The notes beneath the pieces are model-generated. The model saw only the letters and a program-made list of their open reading frames with translations. It ran no database searches and was not told where the DNA came from. Of a DNA stretch of 64,000 nt, positions 16,940 to 26,782 are shown piece after piece. The position numbers and the translations under genes are program-made. Origin of the DNA: Peribacillus asahii (lineage in GTDB: Bacteria; Bacillota; Bacilli; Bacillales; DSM-1321); contig NZ_QWVS01000021.1 of NCBI RefSeq assembly GCF_003570725.1, forward strand, positions 1 through 64,000, given 5' to 3'. Each line of letters opens with the position of its first letter. Positions within the stretch are counted from its first letter, which is position 1.

Positions 16940-18013
16940 TCATTTCCGATGCATTTTAAACTCTAAAAAAAGCTCATTATAACGCGCTAAATTTTGCTTT
17001 CCTAGATTCTCATATACTTCTAGTTTTTCCGTTAATGCTGGTGACGGATAAAAACGTTCATCCTTCACTATTTCTTCCGGCAAATATTTAAGAGCTTCCT
17101 TATTCGGTGTAGAGTAACTTACGTATTCTGTGTTTTGAGCAGCGACTTTCGGGTCAAGCATAAAGTTAATAAATTGATGAGCTGCCTCTACATTTTTTGC
17201 TGTTTTCGGGATGACCATATTATCAAACCATAGATTCGATCCTTCTTTTGGAACAACATAATCTAACTTCTCATTCTCATACATAATCTCTGAAGCATCG
17301 CCGGACCAAGCAAGACCAACTGCTGCTTCTTCATTCGCTAACAGCAGTTTACTTTCGTCACCAACAATTGCTTTAATATTAGGTGTTAACGTATCAAGCT
17401 TTTCTTTCGCTTCCCGAAGATGAGCATCATTCGTATCATTCAAAGAATAATGTAAACTATTTAAGCCCATTCCCATTACTTCACGAGCACCGTCGATTAA
17501 TAAAATTTGATTCCTTAAATCTTCATCCCATAAATCTGCCCAACTTGTAATTCTTTTGCCATCTAACATACTTGGATTATAAACAATACCAACGGTTCCC
17601 CAAAAATAAGGAATAGAATATTTATTTTCCGGATCAAACGGTAAATCCATAAATCGCTCATCAATGTACTTCATATTAGGCAATTTTGAATGATCTAATG
17701 GAATTAATAAATGTTCCTTACGCATTTGGTCAATCGTATATTCAGATGGCACAGCCACATCATACGTCGTTCCACCTTGCTTAATTTTTGTTAACATCGC
17801 TTCGTTCGAATCAAACGTTGCATAAATTACTTTAATCCCCGTTTGTTCTTCAAACTGACTAAGCAATTCTTCATCAATATAATCGCCCCAGTTATAAATG
17901 GTTAACGTGTTATCACCTGAATAACCCTCAGACGAATTTAGGCCTGAGATGATCGCTAAAAGAACCACTGAAACAATCACAATAGCCATGAATAATTGAA
18001 CAAGTTTCTTCAT
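16940..18013 (-). CDS. potD: Spermidine/putrescine-binding protein PotD
   Basis: 357 residues. An N-terminal hydrophobic segment is followed by a type-II periplasmic binding fold with the PotD/PotF features TIYNWGDYID near residue 37 and GGTTYDVAVPSEY. It captures polyamines outside the cell for the PotABC transporter. Unusually for a Gram-positive binding protein, there is no lipobox cysteine (the segment reads AIISGLNSSEG), so an uncleaved N-terminal anchor is likely. The start overlaps potC by 4 nt. Confidence 0.93.
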   Translation of the reverse strand: MKKLVQLFMAIVIVSVVLLAIISGLNSSEGYSGDNTLTIYNWGDYIDEELLSQFEEQTGIKVIYATFDSNEAMLTKIKQGGTTYDVAVPSEYTIDQMRKEHLLIPLDHSKLPNMKYIDERFMDLPFDPENKYSIPYFWGTVGIVYNPSMLDGKRITSWADLWDEDLRNQILLIDGAREVMGMGLNSLHYSLNDTNDAHLREAKEKLDTLTPNIKAIVGDESKLLLANEEAAVGLAWSGDASEIMYENEKLDYVVPKEGSNLWFDNMVIPKTAKNVEAAHQFINFMLDPKVAAQNTEYVSYSTPNKEALKYLPEEIVKDERFYPSPALTEKLEVYENLGKQNLARYNELFLEFKMHRK

Positions 18014-18822
18014 CTCTTAACCCCCATTCCACTCGGCTTGTTGCGTTGTGTAATGAAGTAATACACAATCACAAGAACCAATGTGAAGACAAACAACAGG
18101 GCTGACAATGCATTAATATTCAAGGAAATCCCTTGACGCGCTAATGAGTAGATTTCCACAGAAAGCGTCGAGAAACCATTACCCGTTACAAAAAAAGTGA
18201 CCGCAAAATCATCTAAACTGTATGTTAAAGCCATAAAAAAACCAGCAAAAATTCCCGGCGTAATATATGGCAAAATCACTTTCGTTACCACATCAAAGCG
18301 GCTCGCTCCTAAATCACGCGCTGCATCGATTAAAGTTGGGCTCATTTCTTGAAGCTTCGGTAATACCATTAAAACGACAATCGGAATACTAAACGCAATA
18401 TGCGATAGTAGAACAGAGTAGAAACCAAGCTTAATACCTGCCATTGTAAATAAAATCAGAAATGATGCTCCAATAATGACATCAGGACTAACAATTAACA
18501 CATTATTGAGTGATAATATCGTATTCTTTGCCTGTCTACTGCGGAAATCCCGAATTACAAGTGCACCGATGACCCCAATAATAGTAGAAATCAAAGCAGA
18601 TAATAACGCAATAACTAATGTGTTTAACACAATAATGAGCAACCGTGTGTCATGAAAGAGCTCTCGATACCAATCCAAAGTAAAGCTCTCAAAATTAATC
18701 ATATTGCCACCGCTATTAAAGGAGTAAAAAATTAAATAAAAAATAGGGGCATAAAGAATGAAAAAGATTACTACTAACAGAAGCTTAGATCCAGGTGATA
18801 GATTCTCTCTCAACCTACACAC
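18010..18822 (-). CDS. potC: Spermidine/putrescine ABC permease PotC
   Basis: 270 residues with six TM segments and the BPD_transp_1 EAA-like loop DAARDLGASRFDVVTKVILP. It forms the channel together with PotB. It overlaps potB by 8 nt and potD by 4 nt, so translation is coupled through the operon. Confidence 0.93.
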   Translation of the reverse strand: MCRLRENLSPGSKLLLVVIFFILYAPIFYLIFYSFNSGGNMINFESFTLDWYRELFHDTRLLIIVLNTLVIALLSALISTIIGVIGALVIRDFRSRQAKNTILSLNNVLIVSPDVIIGASFLILFTMAGIKLGFYSVLLSHIAFSIPIVVLMVLPKLQEMSPTLIDAARDLGASRFDVVTKVILPYITPGIFAGFFMALTYSLDDFAVTFFVTGNGFSTLSVEIYSLARQGISLNINALSALLFVFTLVLVIVYYFITQRNKPSGMGVKR

Positions 18823-19633
18823 CTCGCTTTCGTTTACCCGTTACGAGCATAATTAAGAACATAATAATCACGAGGAACACTGCAATGGTTGAACCCATTC
18901 CCCAATCTTGTGTCACTAAGAAATGCTGTTCAATCGCTGTACCAAGCGTAATTACACGGTTTCCAGCAATCAATCTTGTTAACATGAACAATGATAGTGC
19001 TGGGATAAAGACTACTTGACAGCCAGACTTCACTCCATCAATTGTTAATGGAAAAATAACGCGATGGAACGTTACCCAGCCTGAGGCTCCTAAATCTTTA
19101 GCCGCATACACTAAGGCTGGGTTTAACTCATCAAGCGCATTAAAAATCGGTAAAATCATAAACGGAATAAAGATATATACCGATACAAAAATAAAGCTAA
19201 AATCAGTAAATAAAATTTGCTGTGTCCCGATACCAATGACTTCTAAGAAACTATTCGCTACACCATATGTGCCAAAAATTCCGATAAAAGCATAGGCCTT
19301 TAACAATAAGTTAATCCAAGACGGTACAATGATTAACAACAACCATAACTGTTTGTGCTTTGTTTTCGTTAATAAATAAGCGGTTGGGTACGCAACTAGT
19401 AAAGAAATCAATGTAATTAAAAACGCATACCAAAAAGAACTCAACGTCATTTTTAAATACACAGGTGTAAAAAACTTTCGATAATTAATAAGCGAGAAAT
19501 TTCCCTCAATATCAAAAAAGGAATAATATAAAATCAATAGAAGCGGCGCAATAACAAATAGAGCAATCCAAAGAGCATACGGAATAAAAAATACATTACG
19601 TGTAAACTTATTTTGCATAGCTGACTCCATCAT
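18815..19633 (-). CDS. potB: Spermidine/putrescine ABC permease PotB
   Basis: 272 residues with six TM segments and the cytoplasmic loop [17 protein letters not shown] that docks to the ATPase. It is the second permease subunit. Its start overlaps the end of potA by 26 nt; a second ATG four codons in (AMQNK) is an alternative start. Confidence 0.92.
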   Translation of the reverse strand: MMESAMQNKFTRNVFFIPYALWIALFVIAPLLLILYYSFFDIEGNFSLINYRKFFTPVYLKMTLSSFWYAFLITLISLLVAYPTAYLLTKTKHKQLWLLLIIVPSWINLLLKAYAFIGIFGTYGVANSFLEVIGIGTQQILFTDFSFIFVSVYIFIPFMILPIFNALDELNPALVYAAKDLGASGWVTFHRVIFPLTIDGVKSGCQVVFIPALSLFMLTRLIAGNRVITLGTAIEQHFLVTQDWGMGSTIAVFLVIIMFLIMLVTGKRKRGV

Positions 19634-20717
19634 GATACGATTCTAAGCGCTTATCGAACTCTTCTTCTGTTTCACCAAGACGCATGACATGAATTGCTTC
19701 TGGATCGAAATATAATCCAATCTCCTCACCTACTGTTGCCTTTTTCGTTGAATGAACGAGCCATTCGTTCCCATCTTCGTCATAGCTGCTAATCTCATAA
19801 TGAACACCTCTGAACAATTGAGAATCCACACGTACGCGAAGCTTTCCACGCTCTACTGATGTAATTTCTAAATCTTCCGGACGAATGACAATTTCAACCG
19901 GCTCATTCGGATTGAACCCTTGATCCACACAATCAAATCGCTTACCGCCAAACTCTACTTCATAATCGGCAATCATTTTGCCGTCTACAATATTTGATTC
20001 TCCAATGAAATCCGCCACAAAACGATTGATTGGTTCATCATAAATATCAATAGGCGTACCACTTTGTTGTATTTTCCCTTGATTCAATACAAAAATTTCA
20101 TCGGACATCGCCAGAGCCTCTTCCTGATCATGCGTCACAAAAATAAACGTAATCCCTAAGCGTCGTTGCAGCTCACGTAATTCATATTGCATCTCCGTAC
20201 GAAGCTTTAAATCAAGGGCTGAAAGTGGTTCGTCAAGTAAAATCACTTCCGGTTCATTAACAATTGCACGTGCAATCGCAACACGCTGACGCTGACCACC
20301 GGACATTTCACGAATTTCTCGATTCTCATATCCAGCTAAATTCACGAAACTAAGTGCTTCTTGCACCTTCGCTTTTACTTCTGCATTTTTCATTTTTTTA
20401 ATGCGTAAGCCGAACGCAACATTTTCAAATACATTTAAATGCGGAAATAATGCGTAATCTTGAAATACTGTATTTACTTGGCGTTTATTCGCTGGCACAT
20501 TATTAATCTTGTCACCATTGAAGAAGATATCTCCCTTTGATGCCTCCGTAAACCCAGCAATTAGGCGGAGAATTGTCGTTTTTCCACAACCGGAAGGACC
20601 GAGTAATGTATAAAATTTTCCTCTCTCTATTTCAAAACTTACATTATCTAATACAGGTGAATCTTGGTCATACTGTTTAGTTACATGTTCAAATCGAATA
20701 ATTGTCTTATCAGTCAT
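19608..20717 (-). CDS. potA: Spermidine/putrescine ABC ATPase PotA
   Basis: 369 residues: an ABC domain (about 5-240) with Walker [10 protein letters not shown], signature MSGGQRQR and Walker [13 protein letters not shown], then a TOBE regulatory domain (about 280-355). It powers polyamine uptake. GGGAGGT precedes the ATG, and the regulator gene ends 32 nt upstream, so it is the second gene of a regulator-potABCD operon. Confidence 0.95.
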   Translation of the reverse strand: MTDKTIIRFEHVTKQYDQDSPVLDNVSFEIERGKFYTLLGPSGCGKTTILRLIAGFTEASKGDIFFNGDKINNVPANKRQVNTVFQDYALFPHLNVFENVAFGLRIKKMKNAEVKAKVQEALSFVNLAGYENREIREMSGGQRQRVAIARAIVNEPEVILLDEPLSALDLKLRTEMQYELRELQRRLGITFIFVTHDQEEALAMSDEIFVLNQGKIQQSGTPIDIYDEPINRFVADFIGESNIVDGKMIADYEVEFGGKRFDCVDQGFNPNEPVEIVIRPEDLEITSVERGKLRVRVDSQLFRGVHYEISSYDEDGNEWLVHSTKKATVGEEIGLYFDPEAIHVMRLGETEEEFDKRLESYHDGVSYAK

Positions 20718-20749
20718 AGCGACCTCCCTCTATATATTTACTATCCTTT

Positions 20750-21295
20750 TTATAAATAGGATTCCGTTACAACAAGAAGTAATTCAGATGGCCCATTAAA
20801 GTCATTCACAATTTGATGTTCATCAGAAGCATGAAAATAAATCGATTCTCCTGCCTTTGCAAAGTAAGCTCGTTTCCCCACGCGCACCATCACTCGCCCC
20901 TTTAGCACATAGCCAAACGTTTCCGATAGAGACGGTTCAAACTGCTTAAACTCCCCTTTTTCTTGCAAAATAAGCCGAATCGGTTCCATTTCTTTTTCAT
21001 TTGATTCGGGAACGAGCCACTGAATTTGATAGCCCCGACCTTCATCTACAAAAAATGTTTGTACATCTTCCTCATACACAACCTTTTGAATCCGCTCTTC
21101 TTCATCAAAAAATCGCTTTGGTGTACAACCTAACACTTCTAAAATAGTAAAGAACGTCTCCATGGAAGGAGAGCTTAAATCCCTTTCCAATTGCGAAATG
21201 TATCCTTTACTTAAATCTGTTCGTTCACCTAACTCTTCTTGGGTCAATCCCTTTTGCAAGCGTAACTTTTTAATCTTCTTGCCAATCTGCATCAT
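20750..21295 (-). CDS. HTH-cupin regulator of the pot operon
   Basis: 181 residues. An XRE-type HTH (about 5-60; RLQKGLTQEELGERTDLSKG) is joined to a cupin domain (about 105-175; HASDEHQIVNDF). This architecture is known from PuuR-type polyamine regulators. Its place as first gene of the polyamine operon, behind two matching palindromes, suggests it senses polyamines or an intermediate and represses its own operon. Confidence 0.9.
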   Translation of the reverse strand: MMQIGKKIKKLRLQKGLTQEELGERTDLSKGYISQLERDLSSPSMETFFTILEVLGCTPKRFFDEEERIQKVVYEEDVQTFFVDEGRGYQIQWLVPESNEKEMEPIRLILQEKGEFKQFEPSLSETFGYVLKGRVMVRVGKRAYFAKAGESIYFHASDEHQIVNDFNGPSELLLVVTESYL

Positions 21296-21308
21296 ACAAC
21301 CTCGCTGA

Positions 21309-21356
21309 GTTTAATTTTAGTAAACTTTAAGTCAATAAAGTTTACCCATTGTAAAC
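21309..21356. promoter_or_regulatory. Twin operator palindromes upstream of the pot operon
   Basis: Two sites of the form GTTTAM-N5-GTAAAC lie at 21309-21325 and 21340-21356, exactly 31 bp apart (three helical turns). More GTTTAA / TTTAAAC half-sites follow to 21374. They lie 14-80 bp upstream of the regulator start. I could not place a convincing -10/-35 pair. Confidence 0.6.
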
Positions 21357-21439
21357 AAAAAGTTTAATTTAAACAAACATCATTATTACAGAATATGCTT
21401 CAGACTTCAATAAAAAACTGTATGTCATGAAAACTTTCA

Positions 21440-21535
21440 CTAATATAAAAAAACATCTAATATACGATGCTCCATATCTACACGAATGACTTTCCCGGGT
21501 ACACGGTCCATTGCTTCTTGAATCGAAATCAACAA
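21440..21535 (-). pseudogene. Remnant of a PepSY-like coding sequence
   Basis: The minus-strand frame reads SIQEAMDRVPGKVIRVDMEH and ends at a stop after 31 codons. EAxxxALxxVPGKVxxVxxE is the usual PepSY signature. The frame begins right after a stop and has no ribosome binding site, so it is probably a fragment. The rest of 21357-21643 shows nothing I can name. Confidence 0.35.
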
Positions 21536-21643
21536 TCTCTAAGATTGCTAATGAAACTTTTTCTTATTTACACTCCCTGCCTTTTCCGCTAGTCTTATAA
21601 CATCAACTAGATATTCCCTTTGGAAGGAAGCGCAAAAAGAATT

Positions 21644-22414
21644 ATGGAAGATATCAATCTCTACACCTTGCTATTTTTAATAATAGCCGGTTTTATCGCT
21701 GCATTCATTGACTCAGTTGTAGGAGGCGGCGGGCTCATTTCTATCCCCGCTCTACTATTTACAGGACTCCCGCCTTCAACAGCTCTTGCTACAAATAAGC
21801 TGGCCAGCTCAATGGGTGCTTTAACAAGTACCCTCACCTTTATTAAGGCCGGGAAAATAAATTTCAAACTGGTTATAAAGCTATTTCCACTTACTATTAT
21901 AGGAGCCATTTCAGGTGCATATGTTGTTCATTTTGTATCCTCTGAAATACTAAAACCGCTCATACTCGTATTATTAATTATTGTGGCTATTTATACGATT
22001 GTAAAAAAAGATTGGGGAAAAGAGGCCGTTTACAAAGGGCTAAATTGGAAGAAAGCGATGATTTTTATCTTCGCTATATTCGCTATTGGATTTTACGATG
22101 GTTTTCTGGGACCTGGCACAGGATCTTTCTTATTATTTGCATTTTTGATGATTGGTTTTGATTTTATACAGGCAGCCGGAAATGCTAAAATATTAAATTT
22201 CGGCAGTAATATCGCTGCACTTATTATTTTTTTAGCTATGGGTTCTGTTAATTTTTTATATGGAATCCCAATGGGCTTAGCCATGATTGCAGGTGCATTA
22301 ATTGGTACTAAATTTGCTATTAAAAAAGGCGCTTCATATGTACGCCTCTTATTTATTTGTATGACCATTTTGCTGATCAGTAAAAATGTTTTGACCTATT
22401 TTCATATCATTTAA
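21644..22414 (+). CDS. TSUP-family exporter (TauE/SafE-like)
   Basis: 256 residues from the ATG at 21644; GGAAGGAAG lies 13 nt upstream and falls inside a longer TTG-started version, which argues for the ATG. About eight TM segments carry the two family signatures: VGGGGLISIPALLFTGLPP near the N-terminus and GFYDGFLGPGTGSF in the middle. TSUP proteins move sulfite, sulfonates or other small anions. The substrate is unknown and there is no sulfur gene nearby. Confidence 0.85.
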   Translation: MEDINLYTLLFLIIAGFIAAFIDSVVGGGGLISIPALLFTGLPPSTALATNKLASSMGALTSTLTFIKAGKINFKLVIKLFPLTIIGAISGAYVVHFVSSEILKPLILVLLIIVAIYTIVKKDWGKEAVYKGLNWKKAMIFIFAIFAIGFYDGFLGPGTGSFLLFAFLMIGFDFIQAAGNAKILNFGSNIAALIIFLAMGSVNFLYGIPMGLAMIAGALIGTKFAIKKGASYVRLLFICMTILLISKNVLTYFHII

Positions 22415-22434
22415 GTTATTACTATTTAGTAAAG

Positions 22435-22464
22435 AGGCGTGCGAAGCTACGATTTCGTACGCCT
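22435..22464 (+). terminator. Terminator of the TSUP gene
   Basis: Stem AGGCGTGCGAA / TTCGTACGCCT followed by TTTT. Confidence 0.8.
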
Positions 22465-22523
22465 TTTCATTAGGCAGCTTTAAGCAATTATTAGATTGCC
22501 ATAAAATTATCGATATACAAAAA

Positions 22524-22544
22524 ACCCATCCAAAATGGATAGGT
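22524..22544 (-). terminator. Terminator of hemY
   Basis: Stem ACCCATCC / GGATAGGT around a short AAAAT loop, followed on the minus strand by TTTTTTG. Confidence 0.7.
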
Positions 22545-22547
22545 CTA

Positions 22548-23948
22548 TCATGACTTCATCTGTAAAAGCTCGGTTACTCTTACTGCTGTTTTCTCCCCAT
22601 TCGCAATACAATCAGGAATCCCGACTCCGAAGTACGAGCACCCTGCTAAAAGAATATTCGGATAGTGTGACTTCATTTTTTCTTGAAGTGACTCTACAAT
22701 TTGATGGTGCGTAATATGATAATTGGGCATATTATTATGCCACTTCGTGATTTCACTTGCCACAGGCTGTCCGGTAATCCCTAGACTATTTCGAATATCA
22801 GCTAATGCAACCTCTTCTAATTCAGCTTCGTTTATTTTTCGTAATCGTTCATAATGCGGGCTGGAGCTTTTATAAAAAAGACGGACTAACAAATGATGAT
22901 TCTTTGACGTATGGGACCATTTTCGGCTTGTCCACGTGCAAGCATTACATATTAAATCACTGCCTTCTGTCGTAATAAAGCCTGTTCCATCTTGCGGTAA
23001 TTCACTATCCGGCAAATCAAAACCAAGATAAATACTAATCATCGAACTATTTTTGAACTGATTAAACTCTTCGTTCAATTCCTCATTTTGCAGTAACTGT
23101 TTTGCTGCTGAATCCGGTGTACTTAATACAACATAATCCGCTTCCAATTCTTTATAGTTTGTAAATGTAAGAAGATAACGATCAGATGTTTTTTCAATTT
23201 TCTTTGCTTGTACACCCTTAATGATTTCAACAGAGACCATCAACTCTTCTTCCAATCGATTAATGATGGTCGATAAACCGTTTTTAAACGATAAAAATTT
23301 ACGATTGGCTGTGCCTTTAAATTTTTCTTTATTCGCTTCTAGACCGCGAATGATGCTGCCATATTCATTTTTATAATCAATTAAATACGGAAGAGTAGAA
23401 GCAATCGTTAAATCGTTGAGCTTCCCTGAATAAACGCCTGATAATACAGGGGAAATTTGTTTCTCCACCAGCTCTCTGCCAAGAAAATGTTCAAGAAAGG
23501 CTCCGACCGAATCATTTTTTGTAAATGTGTCATTCAATGTATAAAAATCCTTTAACGCTTCGACTTTCCCTTCTGCTGAAATTAAAGTCGTCGTCGCTAA
23601 CGATTCTAAGCTCATTGGAATACCGAACATCGCATCTTCTGGAATCATCTTTAACTCGCCGTCACTATATAAGAAAGATCTTCCAGTCGCATTGTAAACG
23701 ACTTCTTCTTCTAATCCCAGCTCTTTAATAAACGGAATAACATTTTCTTTGCGCGTGACAATCGAGTCTGCACCCGTTTCGATAATAAACTCTCGATTAT
23801 GAACCGAACAAATTTTTCCGCCTAACTGTTCCTGTGCTTCTATAAGAATCAAACGTACATCTAAATCGTTTGCTTTTACTGCTTTTTGCAAATAATACAT
23901 TGTAGATAATCCAGTAATTCCCCCACCAATTACAACTACTGTTTTCAC
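22548..23948 (-). CDS. hemY: Coproporphyrinogen III oxidase (HemY/CgoX)
   Basis: 466 residues from the GTG at 23948; an AGGTG lies about eight bases before it, whereas the upstream TTG (23963) overlaps this site. The N-terminal FAD-binding motif GGGITGLSTMYYL and the C-terminal FAD motif ACSYFGVGIPDCIANG are typical of the family. In Gram-positives the enzyme oxidises coproporphyrinogen III to coproporphyrin III in the haem pathway. The gene is usually found in hemEHY; here it stands alone with its own terminator, so either the cluster is split or this is an additional copy. Confidence 0.92.
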   Translation of the reverse strand: MKTVVVIGGGITGLSTMYYLQKAVKANDLDVRLILIEAQEQLGGKICSVHNREFIIETGADSIVTRKENVIPFIKELGLEEEVVYNATGRSFLYSDGELKMIPEDAMFGIPMSLESLATTTLISAEGKVEALKDFYTLNDTFTKNDSVGAFLEHFLGRELVEKQISPVLSGVYSGKLNDLTIASTLPYLIDYKNEYGSIIRGLEANKEKFKGTANRKFLSFKNGLSTIINRLEEELMVSVEIIKGVQAKKIEKTSDRYLLTFTNYKELEADYVVLSTPDSAAKQLLQNEELNEEFNQFKNSSMISIYLGFDLPDSELPQDGTGFITTEGSDLICNACTWTSRKWSHTSKNHHLLVRLFYKSSSPHYERLRKINEAELEEVALADIRNSLGITGQPVASEITKWHNNMPNYHITHHQIVESLQEKMKSHYPNILLAGCSYFGVGIPDCIANGEKTAVRVTELLQMKS

Positions 23949-24071
23949 TTTTTGACACCTCAATTATGATTAACTTCCTTCATTAAAGTGTACCATAAGC
24001 CATTCATAATTATGAACGCACGCAGCTCTTAATATAACGGAAACGAATGAATGTACCAATATTGCCATATA

Positions 24072-25205
24072 TTAAACAACACTAGACGAGTCCATTTGCA
24101 GACCAATCATGCTTGTAATGACCTCTACCATCCGATCTGGTCCTATTTCGATTCCTTTTTCATAAGTATCAACCGCTAGATTCCAACGATTCACTTTTTG
24201 ATTGTTCTTTAATAGACAAAACAATTGTTTTTCAAATGGTTGATTCTGTTCGAATTTAAATACAAGCTCTGATTTTGTTAAATAATGAAGGTTTATTTCC
24301 TCCTGGCCAGGAAGGAAGGAATGCACGATAATTGGCAGTCTTTTTTTTATAGCTTCACTAATAGTCACGCCGCCAGGTTTCGTAACGATGGCATCTACTT
24401 GTTCATATAATGCATTCATTTCTAATCTTGACGATATATATGACAATGGTCGAATATGACGGCTATTCCAAGAAAGAATTTCATCATATAGCTTTTGATT
24501 CTTTCCACAAAGCACGAGAAAATCAAAATGCTCAGTATTTTTCAATGAATGAGATAATGTTAACATTCCACCGAGACCAGTATTACCTCCGGCAATTAAA
24601 ATGATAGGGCGATTATTACATTTCTTGAAACGAGCTGTTTTCGTAATTTCTTCATGGACAGGGATTCCAGTTACAATCATACGGTGTCTAGGAACCTGGT
24701 TTTTCCTTATTAACTGTTCCTTCACTTCTTGATTAGGGAGAAAATGGAAGTCGATTCCATCTCTTCCCCACACACTATTAACAAAAAAGTCTGTATACAC
24801 ATTGATAATTGGAACATGGCATTTCCCTTGTTTCTTCAGCTGACTAAGAAGATAGGAAGGATACCCATGTGTACATACAATTAAATCGGGTCTTTCCTGC
24901 TTTAACAATTGCTCCATTTTTTTTAAAAAGATAAGATTATACCACTTTACCAGTCGAGCATTCGTCCGTGTATCGTAGAAAAAGTTTTTATAGGCAAAGT
25001 TATACGTTTCTGGTGCGTAGCGAATCCAACTTAAATAACCGCTTGTCACTACCTTTTCTAAAGATTCATTCGTATAGCTTATTAAGTCTACTTTTTTACA
25101 TATAATTCTATCCATACGTGCATGTAACATATCAATTAAAGCATCTGATACTTGATGATGACCTGATTTCATGCGTAAGAGAGGCAAAAACAATATCTTC
25201 TTCAT
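24072..25205 (-). CDS. MGDG-synthase-like glycosyltransferase, YkoN/UgtP-related
   Basis: 377 residues with the GT28 arrangement: an N-terminal acceptor domain (GHHQVSDALID near residue 15, the family's GHxxAAxAL) and a C-terminal nucleotide-sugar domain with GGNTGLGG and KPGGVTISEA. UgtP-type enzymes add glucose or galactose to diacylglycerol at the membrane. It follows the DedA gene by about 90 nt on the same strand, so it may share the operon. The acceptor is not known; a glycolipid or envelope polymer is likely. Confidence 0.85.
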   Translation of the reverse strand: MKKILFLPLLRMKSGHHQVSDALIDMLHARMDRIICKKVDLISYTNESLEKVVTSGYLSWIRYAPETYNFAYKNFFYDTRTNARLVKWYNLIFLKKMEQLLKQERPDLIVCTHGYPSYLLSQLKKQGKCHVPIINVYTDFFVNSVWGRDGIDFHFLPNQEVKEQLIRKNQVPRHRMIVTGIPVHEEITKTARFKKCNNRPIILIAGGNTGLGGMLTLSHSLKNTEHFDFLVLCGKNQKLYDEILSWNSRHIRPLSYISSRLEMNALYEQVDAIVTKPGGVTISEAIKKRLPIIVHSFLPGQEEINLHYLTKSELVFKFEQNQPFEKQLFCLLKNNQKVNRWNLAVDTYEKGIEIGPDRMVEVITSMIGLQMDSSSVV

Positions 25206-25294
25206 CTATTTCAGCTCCGATTCTATAAGAAATTCTTCACAACGATTCACTGAAAAACAGACATTCTTATTTTCAAACTTTTATAATTACCAGT

Positions 25295-25915
25295 CTACTT
25301 CACTTTTTTTGAAACCCTATCACGATGTTGTAAACGTTTCTTACGTATATACTTCACCAACATATAAATGAAAAAAATCGCTAAGAACAGAATCCCTAAA
25401 TAAGGAACATAAACAGGATTAATATTAAACGTCTGCCCTAGATAATACCCCGCTAAAATAAACGGAATAACCCAAAGAAGAGTACCTAGTAGAGAAAACA
25501 GAAAAAATGCGCCAAATGAGATTTTTGCGATGCCGGCAAAATACGGGCTCATTTGGCGAATACCCGGCATATAAAAACCGAATAGAATCGTTTTATAAGC
25601 ATTTTTAGTATAGTTATGTTGGACTTTCTCCCACCTTTCAGAAGTAATCCCAACATACTTACCGTATTTATGAATAAAAGGATATCCAATATACTTCCCA
25701 CATAAAAACGCCGTAAGCATACCAATAAAAGTACCTAAAAGAGCACATAATATAGCCCAGCCAAATGAAAGTTGATGATGTACAATCAATACACCGATAA
25801 AAAAAAGAAGAGATTCTTCCGGAGCAGGAATCCCGACAATCCCAAAGAATAAAAACAGAAAAATAATCAAATATCCGTATAAATCAATATACTGTAAAAT
25901 TGTTTCGCTATTCAT
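25295..25915 (-). CDS. DedA-family membrane protein
   Basis: 206 residues with five to six hydrophobic segments and the DedA motifs GIVGIPAPEE near residue 24 and MPGIRQMSPYFAG near residue 120. DedA proteins take part in lipid scrambling, including undecaprenyl phosphate and phosphatidylethanolamine recycling. The ATG overlaps the stop of the deacetylase gene (ATGA), so the two are co-translated. Confidence 0.9.
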   Translation of the reverse strand: MNSETILQYIDLYGYLIIFLFLFFGIVGIPAPEESLLFFIGVLIVHHQLSFGWAILCALLGTFIGMLTAFLCGKYIGYPFIHKYGKYVGITSERWEKVQHNYTKNAYKTILFGFYMPGIRQMSPYFAGIAKISFGAFFLFSLLGTLLWVIPFILAGYYLGQTFNINPVYVPYLGILFLAIFFIYMLVKYIRKKRLQHRDRVSKKVK

Positions 25916-26622
25916 ACTATCCTCTTCATTTCATTTAACGTCATAAAGCGTATCCCTTTTTCCTTACTTTCTTGTAAATATACCTCTAATTGTTCAAGCA
26001 TATATCGCGGTGCTTCCTGATCAGCCCCTAACGTTTCCCCGCAGTCATGAAGCAGAAGAATCGAGCCGCGCTCTGTCGCTAATCGCAATTCATCGAGTAA
26101 AGTTTGCCGGCAGTTTTTCACTTTCCAATCTCCGAAAATATGCGACCACATAACAATATGGTAGTTTTTACTCAAAAATAGGGTAAACACATTAAAATGT
26201 CCCCAAGGAGGCCGATAAAACGTAACCTTCTCATTCGTATATTCTTTAATAGCTTGTTCCGTTAAATATAGCTGCCTTCTTAATATAAATGGAGGCATAA
26301 GCCAGCTCGATATATGCTGAAAGTGATGAATCCCAATCGTGTGCCCCTCTTGGTGCATGCGCTTCACAAGATCAGAATTACTTTTCACCTTGCTCCCTAC
26401 GACAAAGAAAGAAGCCTTCACCTGATACTTTTTTAACAAGTCTAATAATTGCGTTGTATATTCAGGGTTAGGGCCATCATCAAACGTTAAGGCAATCCGA
26501 TTCTCGCCTTTCACTTTTTGAGTGATTCCCCATCCACATGTACGAATGATGACGGTCGGAATAATAGAGTAAAATAAGAACAATAAACATAACGTACAAC
26601 TGATTATGACTACAATCTGCAT
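25912..26622 (-). CDS. Polysaccharide deacetylase (NodB domain)
   Basis: 236 residues from the second ATG (26622), which lies nine bases after GGAAGG; the first ATG at 26631 directly abuts it. An N-terminal membrane segment (about 5-25) anchors the protein. The CE4 domain shows TFDDGPNP (motif 1), HTIGIHHFQH (motif 2, metal-binding His pair) and RPPWGHF (motif 3). It removes acetyl groups from a surface polysaccharide or peptidoglycan. As first gene of an operon with DedA and a lipid-type glycosyltransferase it probably modifies a cell-envelope polymer. Confidence 0.9.
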   Translation of the reverse strand: MQIVVIISCTLCLLFLFYSIIPTVIIRTCGWGITQKVKGENRIALTFDDGPNPEYTTQLLDLLKKYQVKASFFVVGSKVKSNSDLVKRMHQEGHTIGIHHFQHISSWLMPPFILRRQLYLTEQAIKEYTNEKVTFYRPPWGHFNVFTLFLSKNYHIVMWSHIFGDWKVKNCRQTLLDELRLATERGSILLLHDCGETLGADQEAPRYMLEQLEVYLQESKEKGIRFMTLNEMKRIV

Positions 26623-26734
26623 TTCACGCATCCTTCCATCTTCAAAAAATTCACTTACATATTTCTACTAAAACTAACTTTCTAAATGTAGCACGATTCC
26701 CAACATTTTTTATACATTTTTTTGAAAAAGCATA

Positions 26735-26778
26735 TAAAAAAAGCTGATTAGCACGGAGGGCACTAGTCAGCTTTTTTT
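26735..26778 (-). terminator. Terminator of the DoxX gene
   Basis: Stem AAAAAAAGCTGA..TAG / CTAGTCAGCTTTTTTT, with T-runs in both orientations. Confidence 0.85.
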
Positions 26779-26782
26779 GTAT

